Source: Silvimonas iriomotensis (GTDB taxonomy: Bacteria > Pseudomonadota > Gammaproteobacteria > Burkholderiales > Chitinibacteraceae). From it: DNA of 64,000 nt. The notes beneath the pieces are model-generated. The model worked only from the letters and a program-made list of their open reading frames with translations. It was not told the origin of the DNA and made no database searches. Positions 29,941 to 38,479 of the stretch are shown here, in pieces. The stretch spans positions 434,001-498,000 of the forward strand of contig NZ_BMLX01000002.1 of the NCBI RefSeq assembly GCF_014645535.1. Direction: 5' to 3'. The position numbers and the translations under genes are program-made. Within the stretch, counting starts at the first letter, position 1. The number at the start of each line of letters is the position of its first letter.

Positions 29941-30029
29941 TTGCGCGCCTCCAGATGCCTGCAGAAAACCACCAGCCCCTGAATCGCCGCACAAAAGGCG
30001 GCGATCAGCAGCAGATACACGACGTCCAT
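29937..30029 (-). CDS. small membrane protein of unknown function heading the kdp operon
   Basis: 30 residues with one hydrophobic helix (starts MDVVYLLLIAAFCAAIQGLV, ends with a basic tail CRHLEARK). A perfect AAGGAG site lies seven bases before the ATG, and the stop overlaps the kdpF ATG by four bases, so translation is very likely. It is the first gene of the operon and has KdpF-like size but a different sequence. It could be a second accessory peptide of the Kdp complex. Similar unnamed ORFs ahead of kdpF exist in other bacteria to my knowledge; function is not known. Confidence 0.8.
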   Translation of the reverse strand: MDVVYLLLIAAFCAAIQGLVVFCRHLEARK

Positions 30030-30131
30030 GACGTTCTCCTTGAATGGAATGCCCGACTGATTGCGGGCTTTTGGACACCGTGAATTGTGAGAAAGAAGAG
30101 ATAAAGGCCGGGTAAAGCCTGGGGGGCGGGA

Positions 30132-30140
30132 TATAAAAAT
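30132..30140 (-). promoter_or_regulatory. candidate KdpE box upstream of the kdp operon
   Basis: On the minus strand ATTTTTATA, preceded by TTTACGCA, lies about 100 bases before the first kdp ORF. E. coli KdpE protects a T-rich site containing ATTTTTATA. A single short match, hence modest confidence. Confidence 0.4.
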
Positions 30141-30191
30141 TGCGTAAAGACAAAGGGGGTCAGTGAGCGCGGTGGGCAGAAGTGTTGCCAA

Positions 30192-30666
30192 CTGGATACA
30201 TCAAGATACAAACCACTGCCGTTCGTCGGCATGCAGTCAATTCATAAGAATTTCATTAAATTCAAATACATACAACATTGTTTGATTTATTGATTACGTC
30301 AAATGAAATACGCAGGACTGACACATTCCGACGTATTTTCAGCGCTGGTTTATGCCTGCAGGGATAACACCACTTTGTGCGGGAGAGGTGCGGGGCGTTC
30401 CAGATACGGTGTGCTGACATTAAAAATAATCAATAAAAATCAATTAATTAACATACTCTTCTGTTTTCACCTCTGCCATCGAGCCTGTCCAGGTTTTCAT
30501 ACCACCTGTTCATGGGCTGGATCACGCAGCGGTCCATTCCGCACGTCAAATACTTACAAGCACCGTTGGATAAATACTTACTTCAAACTTGGATTGATTA
30601 ATCAGAAATTCCTTATACTCGGCGCCACACATCTAAAACTCAGTCGATCTCAGGGAATTTTTCGTT
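30192..30666. other. AT-rich divergent promoter region between kdp and the lipoprotein gene
   Basis: About 475 bases with no supported gene, clearly richer in A+T than its surroundings, especially 30230-30320 and 30410-30660. It contains a perfect TGATTAATCA palindrome (30595-30604) and TATACT (about 30615-30620) as a likely -10 for the downstream lipoprotein. A frame opening at 30303 has no ribosome site or family likeness and runs into the lipoprotein gene out of frame, so it is not called. Confidence 0.5.
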
Positions 30667-31509
30667 ATGAAACAGGTTTTTGCATTCAGCGCAGTCGCAT
30701 TGTCACTGGCTCTGGCCGCATGTGGTGGCGGTGGTGGTGACAGCACGTCTACTTCGGCTCCGGTGGCTACACCGACCCCGACACCTGCGCCCACACCGGC
30801 CCCGACCCCCGTCCCGACCATTCAAAACCCGCAGGCCGGTTCAACTGCCGCCGTGGGTAACGGTATTGAAGGCTACTGGACGAATTCCGCCTCGGTGGCA
30901 GATCCGAAAAACGCGTCCAAGAATCTGGTGTTGATCGCCCCGGATGGCGAAATGTTCGGCTTTTCCAGCGCCACCGACACTTACAACCAGGGCACGCTGA
31001 CGTTCTCTGGCAGCACGTGGGCTGCCTCCGGTGAACGCGCCATCGGCCAGACAGATGGCACTTTCAACGACACGGGCACATTTGTGGCCCAAAGCTCGTT
31101 TACTGATCCGACCAGCGCTGACCTGACTTTTGATACGTACTCGATTGCCAACGCGCTGGCTGTCACGCAGGCGGATGCAACCGGCACCTGGGGCTCGTTG
31201 ACAAACGGCGTCACCGTTGATGCCAGTGGCAATTTCTCGGGCTCGACCACCGAAGCCGGCCGTTGTAACGTCAGCGGCAGCCTGCTGCAGTTCCAACCGT
31301 CCACCAAAAAGAATCTGTTCAAGGTCACGTTCACTGCCACCCAGTCGCTCAACTGCACGCTGCCGCTTGGCCAGCAATTCAGTGGTCTGGCCACGATTGA
31401 CCTGATCAATACTGGCAGCAGCGCCAAGCCCGTCTATGTGCGCGCCCTGCAAGTGCTGACCAGCATTCCGCACGTGAATTTCCTGTGGCTGCAATTGCCC
31501 AAGAGCTGA
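30667..31509 (+). CDS. hypothetical lipoprotein with Pro-Thr linker
   Basis: 280 residues. The N-terminus is a lipoprotein signal with lipobox LAAC (Cys about residue 19), followed by Gly/Ser and a (PT/PA)n linker (about residues 35-52). The likely surface or periplasmic beta-rich domain begins GNGIEGYWTNSAS, with Thr/Ser/Gly-rich repeating strands (LTFSGSTWAASGE, LTFDTYS). Two distal cysteines (about residues 200 and 240) could pair. No family is recognised, so no function is assigned. It stands alone after the AT-rich region, and a terminator follows. Confidence 0.8.
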   Translation: MKQVFAFSAVALSLALAACGGGGGDSTSTSAPVATPTPTPAPTPAPTPVPTIQNPQAGSTAAVGNGIEGYWTNSASVADPKNASKNLVLIAPDGEMFGFSSATDTYNQGTLTFSGSTWAASGERAIGQTDGTFNDTGTFVAQSSFTDPTSADLTFDTYSIANALAVTQADATGTWGSLTNGVTVDASGNFSGSTTEAGRCNVSGSLLQFQPSTKKNLFKVTFTATQSLNCTLPLGQQFSGLATIDLINTGSSAKPVYVRALQVLTSIPHVNFLWLQLPKS

Positions 31510-31527
31510 TCCGGCATCGCCAACAAC

Positions 31528-31559
31528 AAAAAAGGGCCTTCACGGCCCTTTTTTGTTTT
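31528..31559. terminator. bidirectional terminator after the lipoprotein gene
   Basis: GGGCC-TTCAC-GGCCC stem between six A and six T, between convergent lipoprotein gene (+) and carbonic anhydrase gene (-). Confidence 0.88.
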
Positions 31560-31571
31560 GCGGCAGCACGG

Positions 31572-32135
31572 TTAACCGTGATCCGTATCGCGTGCCACCA
31601 TCGCATCGCGTTCGCGGTACTTCTTCATCAGCTTTACATAGTGCTGTGCCGAATACGCAAAGTGGGCGATCTCCGCTTGCGTCAGCGCGCGCACTTTTTG
31701 CGCGGGGCGGCCGACGTAGAGGTAGCCGGATTCCAGCACCTTGCCCGGTGGCACCAGTGAACCCGCGCCCATCATGACGTGATCCTGGATCACCACGCGG
31801 TCCAGCACGATGCTGCCCATGCCGATCAGACATTCGTTGCCAATGGTGCAGCCGTGCAGCATCACGCCGTGGCCGACCGTGACGCGCTCGCCAATGATCA
31901 GCGGGGCACCGTTCGGGTCTTCCGGGCGGCGGTGGGTGGTGTGCAATACGCTGCAATCCTGGATATTGCTGTCGTCGCCAATGCGGATGAAGTTCACATC
32001 GCCCCGCACCACGGCGCCCGGCCAGATCGAGACATCCTGCCCCAAGGTGGTTTCGCCGATCACCTGGGCCGAGGCGTGAACCCAGGCTGTTGCCGGTATC
32101 ACGGGGTGGTGATGCTCAAAAGTTTCAACAGCCAT
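31572..32135 (-). CDS. gamma-carbonic anhydrase family protein (YrdA-like)
   Basis: 187 residues of left-handed beta-helix with hexapeptide repeats (VIGETTLGQDVSIWPGAVVRGD, then DDSNIQDCSVLHT and IGERVTVGHGVMLHGC). The three metal-ligand histidines are visible in the HTTHR, GHGVMLHG and related segments. This trimeric cytosolic family includes E. coli YrdA and CaiE. Some members are carbonic anhydrases, and activity here is not proven. The ATG at 32135 gives the normal N-terminus (MAVETFEHHHPVIP). The frame is open 25 codons upstream without support. Confidence 0.88.
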   Translation of the reverse strand: MAVETFEHHHPVIPATAWVHASAQVIGETTLGQDVSIWPGAVVRGDVNFIRIGDDSNIQDCSVLHTTHRRPEDPNGAPLIIGERVTVGHGVMLHGCTIGNECLIGMGSIVLDRVVIQDHVMMGAGSLVPPGKVLESGYLYVGRPAQKVRALTQAEIAHFAYSAQHYVKLMKKYRERDAMVARDTDHG

Positions 32136-32282
32136 GCATTTCTCACTTGATAATGATGAACGACGCGTACATCTAGACAGATGAAGGCCATAGATGGTTT
32201 CGCCGGGCACTTGCCTGACGCGGGCCCGTAACCCTGTGGAACCGGCCGGACCGGTTGCCGCACCATATTAAACGAGTCCTAT

Positions 32283-34310
32283 ATGACCCAAGCCAATCCT
32301 TTGCTCGATTTTTCCGGCCTGCCGCGTTATAGCGACATCCGCCCGGAACATGTCTCCCCCGCGCTTGACCAGTTGCTTGAAGCGGCCGCCGCTGCCGTGG
32401 CCCATGCCGAGAAGCTGCAAAACCCCACCTGGGAGAGCTTTGTCCTGCCGCTGGACGAAGTGCTGGAAGACCTTGGCCGTGCCTGGGGCACCGTTGGCCA
32501 CCTTGAAAGCGTGGTCAACACGCCGGAACTGCGCGAAGCGTACAACAGCAATATCCCGCGGATCTCCAATTTCTTTACCGAACTGGGCCAGAACGAGGCC
32601 CTGTACGCGCACTACAAAGCCATTGCCGCCAGCCCGGCTTATGCCGGCTTTGAGCCGGCGCGCCGGGTGGTGATCGATCACGCCCTGCGCGGTTTCCGTC
32701 TGTCGGGTGCTGAACTGCCGGCCGCGCAAAAGCAGCGTTTCAAGGAAATCGCGGAAGAGTTGTCTGAACTGACCACGCGCTTCTCGCAAAACGTGCTTGA
32801 TGCCACGGATGACTTTGCGCTGTATATCGAAGACCTCAGCGAGCTTGATGGCCTGCCGCAAGACAACCTGGCCGCCGCCCGCGCCCAGGCGCAAGCCGAT
32901 GGCAAAACCGGCTACAAGCTCACGCTGAAAATGCCGAGCTATTTCCCGGTCATGCAATACGCCACCAGCCGCAAGCTGCGTGAACAGCTTTACCATGCCT
33001 ACGCCACGCGTGCGGCAGAGTTTGGCAAAAATGAATGGAACAACACCCCGCTGATTGACCGCATCCACACCCTGCGGCAGGAAGGGGCAGCGCTGCTGGG
33101 TTTTGCCAGTTATGGCCAGGAATCGCTGGAAACCAAAATGGCCAATACGCCGGCCGAAGTGCTGGGTTTCCTGCGTGACTTGGGCCACCGCGCCAAGCCG
33201 TACATGCAGGCCGACCGGGCCGAGTTGCTGCGTTTTGCCCAGGATGAGCTGGGGATCAAGACGCTGGAGCCATGGGATCAAACCTATGTGTCCGAAAAGC
33301 TGCGCGAGGCGCGCTATGCGTTCTCTGAACAGGACGTGAAACAGTATTTCACCGAGCCCACCGTCATCAACGGTCTGTTCCATCTGGTGGAAACCCTCTA
33401 TGGCCTGCAGTTTGTGCCGGCCCAAGCGCCGGTCTGGCATCCGGACGTGCGTTATTTTGAACTGCGCAACAAGGATGGCAGCCTGGTCGGCGGCCTGTAC
33501 ATGGACATGTACGCGCGCGAAGGCAAGCAAGGCGGCGCGTGGATGAACGAAGTCCGCAGCCGTCACAAGCTGCCCGATGGCGACGTGCAAACGCCGGTGG
33601 CCTTGATCATCTGCAACTTTGCCCAGGGTGTCGACGGCAAGCCGGCGCTGTTGCCACATGACGACGTGATCACCCTCTTCCACGAAACCGGTCACGCGCT
33701 GCATCACCTGCTGACTGAAGTGGACGAGCGTGATGTCTCTGGCATTAACGGTGTGGAGTGGGATGCCGTCGAGTTGCCCAGCCAGTTCATGGAAAACTTC
33801 TGCTGGGAATGGCAACTGCTGCCGCAACTGACCCGCCACGTGCAAACGGGCGAACCGTTGCCGCGCGCACTGTTCGACAAAATGCTGGCGGCGCGCAACT
33901 TCATGTCGGGCTCGGCCATGATCCGCCAGATCGTGTTCAGCGTGTTCGATATGGAACTGCACGTAGACGCCACCGGCCCGCGCGCACTGCAGCGTTATTT
34001 CCAGTTGCTTGAAGAGTTCGACGCGCCGCGCGTGCCGGATTACCACCGTTTCCCCAACAGCTTCAGCCATATCTTTGCTGGCGGTTATGCGGCCGGGTAT
34101 TACAGCTACAAGTGGGCGGAAGTGTTGTCGGCCGACGCCTATGCCGCATTTGAAGAAAGCGGCGTGCTCAACCCGCAGACCGGCGCGCGATTCCGCAAGG
34201 AAATCCTCGCCCGCGGCGGTAGCCGGCCGGCGCTGGAGTCGTTCATCGCCTTCCGCGGCCGGGCACCGCAAACCGATGCCTTGCTGCGTCACAACGGTCT
34301 GGCCAACTGA
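32283..34310 (+). CDS. prlC: oligopeptidase A (M3 metallopeptidase)
   Basis: This 675-residue cytosolic zinc peptidase degrades signal peptides and short peptides. The active site HETGHALHHLL (HExxH, about residues 463-473) is followed by the downstream Glu in the GVEWDAVELPSQFMENF region (about 490-506). Also typical are DMYAREGKQGGAW and YYSYKWAEVLSADAYAAF near the C-terminus. The length equals E. coli PrlC (680). It is monocistronic with its own terminator. Confidence 0.96.
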   Translation: MTQANPLLDFSGLPRYSDIRPEHVSPALDQLLEAAAAAVAHAEKLQNPTWESFVLPLDEVLEDLGRAWGTVGHLESVVNTPELREAYNSNIPRISNFFTELGQNEALYAHYKAIAASPAYAGFEPARRVVIDHALRGFRLSGAELPAAQKQRFKEIAEELSELTTRFSQNVLDATDDFALYIEDLSELDGLPQDNLAAARAQAQADGKTGYKLTLKMPSYFPVMQYATSRKLREQLYHAYATRAAEFGKNEWNNTPLIDRIHTLRQEGAALLGFASYGQESLETKMANTPAEVLGFLRDLGHRAKPYMQADRAELLRFAQDELGIKTLEPWDQTYVSEKLREARYAFSEQDVKQYFTEPTVINGLFHLVETLYGLQFVPAQAPVWHPDVRYFELRNKDGSLVGGLYMDMYAREGKQGGAWMNEVRSRHKLPDGDVQTPVALIICNFAQGVDGKPALLPHDDVITLFHETGHALHHLLTEVDERDVSGINGVEWDAVELPSQFMENFCWEWQLLPQLTRHVQTGEPLPRALFDKMLAARNFMSGSAMIRQIVFSVFDMELHVDATGPRALQRYFQLLEEFDAPRVPDYHRFPNSFSHIFAGGYAAGYYSYKWAEVLSADAYAAFEESGVLNPQTGARFRKEILARGGSRPALESFIAFRGRAPQTDALLRHNGLAN

Positions 34311-34327
34311 GGCGCCCGTTGACCCAC

Positions 34328-34359
34328 AAAAAAGCCGGATCATGGATCCGGCTTTTTTC
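34328..34359. terminator. bidirectional terminator between prlC and bpt
   Basis: AGCCGGATC-ATG-GATCCGGCT, nine paired bases with A-run and T-run on the two sides. Confidence 0.9.
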
Positions 34360-34388
34360 ATGCGCGTCCGGCGCAGTGATCTGAACGG

Positions 34389-35159
34389 TTATTTCTGATG
34401 CAGCGGAATCACCTTGTTGCCACCGGGCGCGGGGGCCGGCGCCGCCGGCAAGCGCTGCCACTCGCCATTCACCAACCCTTCCATAGGCTGATAGCGCGTC
34501 TTGTAGGCCATCTTGCGGCAGTCTTCAATCCAGTAACCCAGATACAGATACGGCAGCCCCAGCTGTTTAGCCAGGCCCACCTGCCACAGAATGTTGAACA
34601 CGCCGTAGCTGGCACCGGTCATGTCCGGATCATAAAAGGTGTAGACCGACGAGAGCCCGTCATCAAGCTGGTCGATCAGGCTGACCATGCGCACGCCGGT
34701 GTCGTCGCGGAACTCGGCCAGAAAACTGGCCACGTTGCTCTTGAGGATGAAGTTCTCGTACTGCTCGCGATTGTCCTGATCCATGCCGCCGCCAGCATGA
34801 CGGATCAACTGGTAACGCTGGTACAACTGGAAATGGGCTTCAGAGTACTCCAGCCCCAGCAAGCGCGTGCGCAGATTGCCGTGCTGCTTTTGCGCACGCC
34901 GTTGCGAGCGGTCTGCGACAAAATCCGCCACCGGAATACGCACGGGGACACAGGCCTGACAATGGTCACAATGCGGGCGATAGACAAACTGCCCGCTGCG
35001 CCGAAAGCCATGCAGCACCAGCTGGCTATAGGTACGCGCGTCGATCAACTCGGAGGGCACGGCCACTTGCGAGCGGGCCATGCGCTCGGGCAGATAACTG
35101 CAGGGGTAAGACGTCGTCGCGTAAAACTGAAGTTGCAGCGTGTGTCCACGCGGGTTCAT
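34389..35159 (-). CDS. bpt: aspartate/glutamate leucyltransferase (Bpt/Ate family)
   Basis: The 256-residue aminoacyl-tRNA-protein transferase adds leucine to N-terminal Asp or Glu, making them destabilising residues for the Clp N-degron pathway. The N-terminal block [25 protein letters not shown] with its Cys pair, [25 protein letters not shown] (CxxCxxC) and the C-terminal [22 protein letters not shown] are family hallmarks. The ATG at 35159 is chosen by family length. It directly follows aat with a one-base gap, so both N-degron transferases are co-expressed. Confidence 0.94.
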   Translation of the reverse strand: MNPRGHTLQLQFYATTSYPCSYLPERMARSQVAVPSELIDARTYSQLVLHGFRRSGQFVYRPHCDHCQACVPVRIPVADFVADRSQRRAQKQHGNLRTRLLGLEYSEAHFQLYQRYQLIRHAGGGMDQDNREQYENFILKSNVASFLAEFRDDTGVRMVSLIDQLDDGLSSVYTFYDPDMTGASYGVFNILWQVGLAKQLGLPYLYLGYWIEDCRKMAYKTRYQPMEGLVNGEWQRLPAAPAPAPGGNKVIPLHQK

Positions 35160-35160
35160 A

Positions 35161-35862
35161 TCAGCTTCCCGGATTGTGAAAATCGTATTGCCAGTGTGCC
35201 GGCGCCCTGGGTGCAATCACGAGTTCGGCCAGCTTGCGGGCAAACTGGTCCCGGTCGATTTCATTTGCACCAAATCTTGCCAAGTGTTCAGTATGCATCT
35301 GGCAATCGATCATGCCAAACCCATGTTGGTGCAAATACCTGACCAGATGCACAAATGCCAGTTTGGAGGCATCCGGCCGCCGCGCAAACATGGATTCGCC
35401 ATAGAACATGTTGCCAATGGCCACGCCGTACAAGCCGCCGACCAGTTCATCATCCATCCAGCATTCGGCGCTGTGGGCGTAGCCCAGGCGGTACAAGGCG
35501 CCGTAGCCATCGCGGATTTCCTGGCTGATCCAGGTCAGGTTTTCGCCGCGACGGGGCGAGGCGCAACCGTTGATCACTTCGTCAAACACCAGATCAAAGG
35601 TCACGCGATAGGGTTTGTTGCGCAGGGTTTTGGCCAGCGAGCCCGGCACATGCAGATCTGGCGGCATAAGCACCATGCGCGGGTTGGGGCTCCACCACAA
35701 GATGGGCTCGCCCGGCATATACCAGGGGAAAATGCCCTGATGATATGCCGCCAGCAGGCGCTGGGGAGTCAGATCGCCGCCGGCAGCCAGCAGCCCGTTG
35801 GGCTCCACCATGGCGTGCTGCAAGGGTGGAAACCGGTTGCTGTCATCCAGCCATGCAATCAC
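35161..35862 (-). CDS. aat: leucyl/phenylalanyl-tRNA-protein transferase
   Basis: Adds Leu or Phe to N-terminal Lys or Arg for ClpS recognition. 233 residues. Hallmarks: [77 protein letters not shown] and the C-terminal [15 protein letters not shown]. It starts 30 bases after fur on the same strand and abuts bpt, so a fur-aat-bpt transcript is plausible. Confidence 0.96.
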   Translation of the reverse strand: MIAWLDDSNRFPPLQHAMVEPNGLLAAGGDLTPQRLLAAYHQGIFPWYMPGEPILWWSPNPRMVLMPPDLHVPGSLAKTLRNKPYRVTFDLVFDEVINGCASPRRGENLTWISQEIRDGYGALYRLGYAHSAECWMDDELVGGLYGVAIGNMFYGESMFARRPDASKLAFVHLVRYLHQHGFGMIDCQMHTEHLARFGANEIDRDQFARKLAELVIAPRAPAHWQYDFHNPGS

Positions 35863-35892
35863 CGCTGCCTCCCGCCGTGCGGCAATGACGCG

Positions 35893-36309
35893 TTACTTGA
35901 TACGGCAGTTTGCACACAAACCGTACAGGTACATTTCATGGTCCTGGATTTCAAAACCGTGCTTGGCGGCAATGGCATCCTGGCGTTTTTCGATCTCTGG
36001 ATCGCAAAACTCTTCCACCTTGCCGCACTTCATGCAGACCAGATGGTCGTGATGGCCGCCCTGGTTCATTTCAAACACGGCCTTACCGGTTTCAAAATGA
36101 TGTCGGACCAGAATACCGGCCTGCTCAAACTGGGTCAGTACGCGATACACCGTCGCCAGACCAATATCGATATTTTCGGCCAGCAAAAGCCGGTACACAT
36201 CTTCCGCAGTCATGTGACGCTGTTCGCTGTTCTCGAACAGATTCAGGATGCGCAGGCGGGGACCGGTGGCCTTCAGGCCCATTTCTTTCAGATCAGCAGC
36301 AGAACTCAT
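35893..36309 (-). CDS. fur: ferric uptake regulator Fur
   Basis: This 138-residue metal-dependent repressor has the winged HTH with [20 protein letters not shown]. The regulatory-metal His-rich motif is [20 protein letters not shown], and the second CxxC is CANCRIK at the C-terminus (structural zinc). Order fur divergent from bamE-dapB is conserved in proteobacteria. The intergenic region holds a strong palindrome. Confidence 0.97.
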   Translation of the reverse strand: MSSAADLKEMGLKATGPRLRILNLFENSEQRHMTAEDVYRLLLAENIDIGLATVYRVLTQFEQAGILVRHHFETGKAVFEMNQGGHHDHLVCMKCGKVEEFCDPEIEKRQDAIAAKHGFEIQDHEMYLYGLCANCRIK

Positions 36310-36352
36310 TGCTTACCCCGTCATGGTTGTAGATGGTATTCCACCCAGGTTC

Positions 36353-36374
36353 ACAAGTTGTGTCGACAACTTGT
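36353..36374. promoter_or_regulatory. 22-bp palindrome in the fur/bamE divergent promoter region
   Basis: ACAAGTTGT-GTCG-ACAACTTGT, perfect nine-base arms around four bases. It lies 43 bases from the fur start and about 95 from the bamE start. It does not resemble the GATAAT-type Fur box, so it is likely the operator of another dimeric regulator. A TATGAT (36409-36414) downstream could be the bamE -10. Confidence 0.55.
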
Positions 36375-36469
36375 ACCCACGTGGCTGCGGCAAGCCGCAA
36401 GAACAGGTTATGATATAGCGTTTGCACCCTACGCTCCAACCGACCCACGTTGTGAAACAGCCCAGACGC

Positions 36470-36919
36470 ATGCATATCAAATCATTTTTTCTGGCCATTG
36501 CCGCCGTTTCCGTCCTTGCCGGCTGCAATGTCGCCAACGTTCTTACCCCGTACAAACTGGCCATTCCGCAAGGCAATGAAGTCACCCAGGACCAGGTTCT
36601 CCAGCTGAAAGAAGGCATGACCCGTAGCCAGGTCCGCTTTGTGCTGGGCACCCCGCTCCTGACCGACCCGTTCCATTCGGATCGCTGGGATTACATCTAC
36701 ACCGACGCCAAGGGCGGTTCGCTGCGGGAAAAACATACTTTCCACGTGGTGTTTGAAAGCGACAAACTCAAGAGCTGGGGCGGCGATGTCCTGCCGGCCA
36801 ACAAGCTGATCAAGCTGGGCGCAGACAACACCGCCAGCGCGCCGTCGCTGGATGATCCGGTCGCCTCCGCTGCCGCCGCATCGGCCACGCCGACGGCTTC
36901 GGCCCCGGCCAGCAACTAA
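36470..36919 (+). CDS. bamE: outer membrane assembly lipoprotein BamE
   Basis: 149 residues. Lipoprotein signal with lipobox LAGC (about residue 18). The SmpA/OmlA domain begins VLTPYKLAIPQGN and contains the signature MTRSQVRFVLGTPLLTDPFHSDRWDYIY. A low-complexity Ala/Ser tail ends the protein. BamE supports the BamABCDE complex that inserts outer-membrane beta-barrels. The ATG at 36470 gives a proper signal peptide, and the frame is open 16 codons further. dapB follows 34 bases later. Confidence 0.95.
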   Translation: MHIKSFFLAIAAVSVLAGCNVANVLTPYKLAIPQGNEVTQDQVLQLKEGMTRSQVRFVLGTPLLTDPFHSDRWDYIYTDAKGGSLREKHTFHVVFESDKLKSWGGDVLPANKLIKLGADNTASAPSLDDPVASAAAASATPTASAPASN

Positions 36920-36953
36920 CGCCCTGCCGGTTTGACCTGACGGAATATCGATT

Positions 36954-37754
36954 ATGTCTTTGAAAATTGCCATTGCCGGCAGCAGCGGCCGTATGGGCCG
37001 CATGCTGATCGAGGCCGTTGCCGGCGCCGATGATTGTGAACTTGCCGTTGCGCTGGACCGCGCCGGCAGCCCTGCGCTGGGGCTGGATGCCACTGCGTTC
37101 CTGGGCAAGGAAAGCGGCGTGCTCATTACCGATGACATCAGCACGCTGGCCCGCGCCGACGTACTGATCGACTTCACCCGCCCTGAGGGCACGCTGGCGC
37201 ACCTTGAAGTCTGCCGCAAGCATGGTGTGAATATCGTGATCGGCACCACCGGCATGAGCGAGACAGACAAAGCCGCCATCCAGGCCGCCGCGGGCGAGAT
37301 CGGTGTGGTGTACGCGCAGAACATGAGCGTGGGCGTCAACCTTGTGTTCAAGCTGCTGGAAATCGCCGCCAGATCGCTGGCGACCGGTTACGACATCGAA
37401 ATCCTGGAAATGCATCACCGCATGAAGGTGGATGCACCCTCCGGCACTGCCCTGCGCATGGGCGAAGTGGTGGCCGAAGCACAAGGCCGCCAGCTCAAGG
37501 ATGTGGCCGTGTATGACCGCGAAGGCATCACTGGCGAGCGCGCGCCCTCGACCATCGGGTTTGCCACGCTGCGTGGTGGCGATGTGGTGGGCGACCATAC
37601 GGTGATCTTCGCCGGCATGGGCGAGCGCGTGGAAGTCAGCCACAAGGCCTCCAGCCGCCTGATCTATTCGGCGGGTTCTTTGCGCGCTGCGCGCTTCTTG
37701 CAAGACAAGAAGACGGGCTTGTTTGACATGCAGGACGTACTGGGCCTGCGTTAA
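36954..37754 (+). CDS. dapB: 4-hydroxy-tetrahydrodipicolinate reductase
   Basis: NAD(P)H-dependent enzyme (266 residues) of the lysine and diaminopimelate pathway. The Rossmann motif is [16 protein letters not shown]. The catalytic segments are [25 protein letters not shown], and [20 protein letters not shown] (catalytic His-His and Lys). It is probably co-transcribed with bamE, with a terminator 35 bases after the stop. Confidence 0.97.
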   Translation: MSLKIAIAGSSGRMGRMLIEAVAGADDCELAVALDRAGSPALGLDATAFLGKESGVLITDDISTLARADVLIDFTRPEGTLAHLEVCRKHGVNIVIGTTGMSETDKAAIQAAAGEIGVVYAQNMSVGVNLVFKLLEIAARSLATGYDIEILEMHHRMKVDAPSGTALRMGEVVAEAQGRQLKDVAVYDREGITGERAPSTIGFATLRGGDVVGDHTVIFAGMGERVEVSHKASSRLIYSAGSLRAARFLQDKKTGLFDMQDVLGLR

Positions 37755-37788
37755 GCGCAGCGCACCAGGCTTTGCCGCGAATTCAATT

Positions 37789-37819
37789 GCGCCCCGTCAC
37801 ACCGGGGCGCTTTTGATTT
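37789..37819 (+). terminator. intrinsic terminator after dapB
   Basis: GCGCCCCG-TCACAC-CGGGGCGC stem followed by TTTTGATTT. Confidence 0.85.
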
Positions 37820-37891
37820 GTGTTAAGTGCGGATTAAGTCCGCCCTGGCATCATGGCGGCTTTTGACGGTTCAAACGGGGGAATCGGGTTC

Positions 37892-38419
37892 ATGCAAGCA
37901 AACCGCTACGCACCTTCGCTGGTGCTGCTGCACTGGTTGATGTTTTTGCTGTTTGTGGTGGCGCTGGCCGCCATTGAATACCGTGGATTCGTGCCCAAAA
38001 CTGATCCATCCCGCCCCGTGATCACCATGATCCACATGACTGCTGGGGTGCTCGTGCTGCTGCTGGCCTGTTTGCGGGTGCTGGTCCGTATCACCCGCCC
38101 TGCCCCGCGTGAATTGCCCGGCCCGATCTGGCAGACGGCCGCCGCCAAACTCATGTACTTGCTGATGTACCTGATCATGTTTGCCCTGCCGCTGGCCGGT
38201 ATCTACTTTGTGCAAGCCGGTGGGCGCGACGTGATGTTCTTCGGCACGGCCCTGCCGCACCTCTTTGCTGCCAACCCGGATCTGCGCGAGCCGGTCAAAG
38301 AATTCCATGAATGGGTCGGCAACGCCGTGTATTACATCGTCGGCCTGCATATTCTGGCGGCGCTGTTCCACCAGTTTGTCATCAGGGACGGCATCATGAG
38401 CCGTATGCGGATGCGTTGA
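37892..38419 (+). CDS. cybB: cytochrome b561 family protein (CybB-like)
   Basis: The 175-residue di-heme membrane cytochrome has four TM helices. Heme-ligand histidines are visible in LVLLHWLMFLLF (helix 1), MIHMTAGVLVLLLACLR (helix 2) and YYIVGLHILAALFHQFVIRDG (helix 4). The family passes electrons between ubiquinol and other carriers, or scavenges superoxide (E. coli CybB). The ATG at 37892 is chosen because the helix starts right after it. Monocistronic, with a terminator on its 3' side. Confidence 0.9.
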   Translation: MQANRYAPSLVLLHWLMFLLFVVALAAIEYRGFVPKTDPSRPVITMIHMTAGVLVLLLACLRVLVRITRPAPRELPGPIWQTAAAKLMYLLMYLIMFALPLAGIYFVQAGGRDVMFFGTALPHLFAANPDLREPVKEFHEWVGNAVYYIVGLHILAALFHQFVIRDGIMSRMRMR

Positions 38420-38437
38420 CCGGGCGTGGCCCGCAAC

Positions 38438-38467
38438 AAAAAACGGCGCCAGAGGGCGCCGTTTTTT
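38438..38467. terminator. bidirectional terminator between cybB and the flavoprotein gene
   Basis: ACGGCGCC-AGAG-GGCGCCGT stem between A-run and T-run, between convergent genes. Confidence 0.9.
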
Positions 38468-38479
38468 ATGGGTAAAGCC

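Noticed and set aside
30303-30740. 145-codon frame upstream of the lipoprotein
   Set aside because: No ribosome site, no recognisable family, and it overlaps the lipoprotein gene out of frame.
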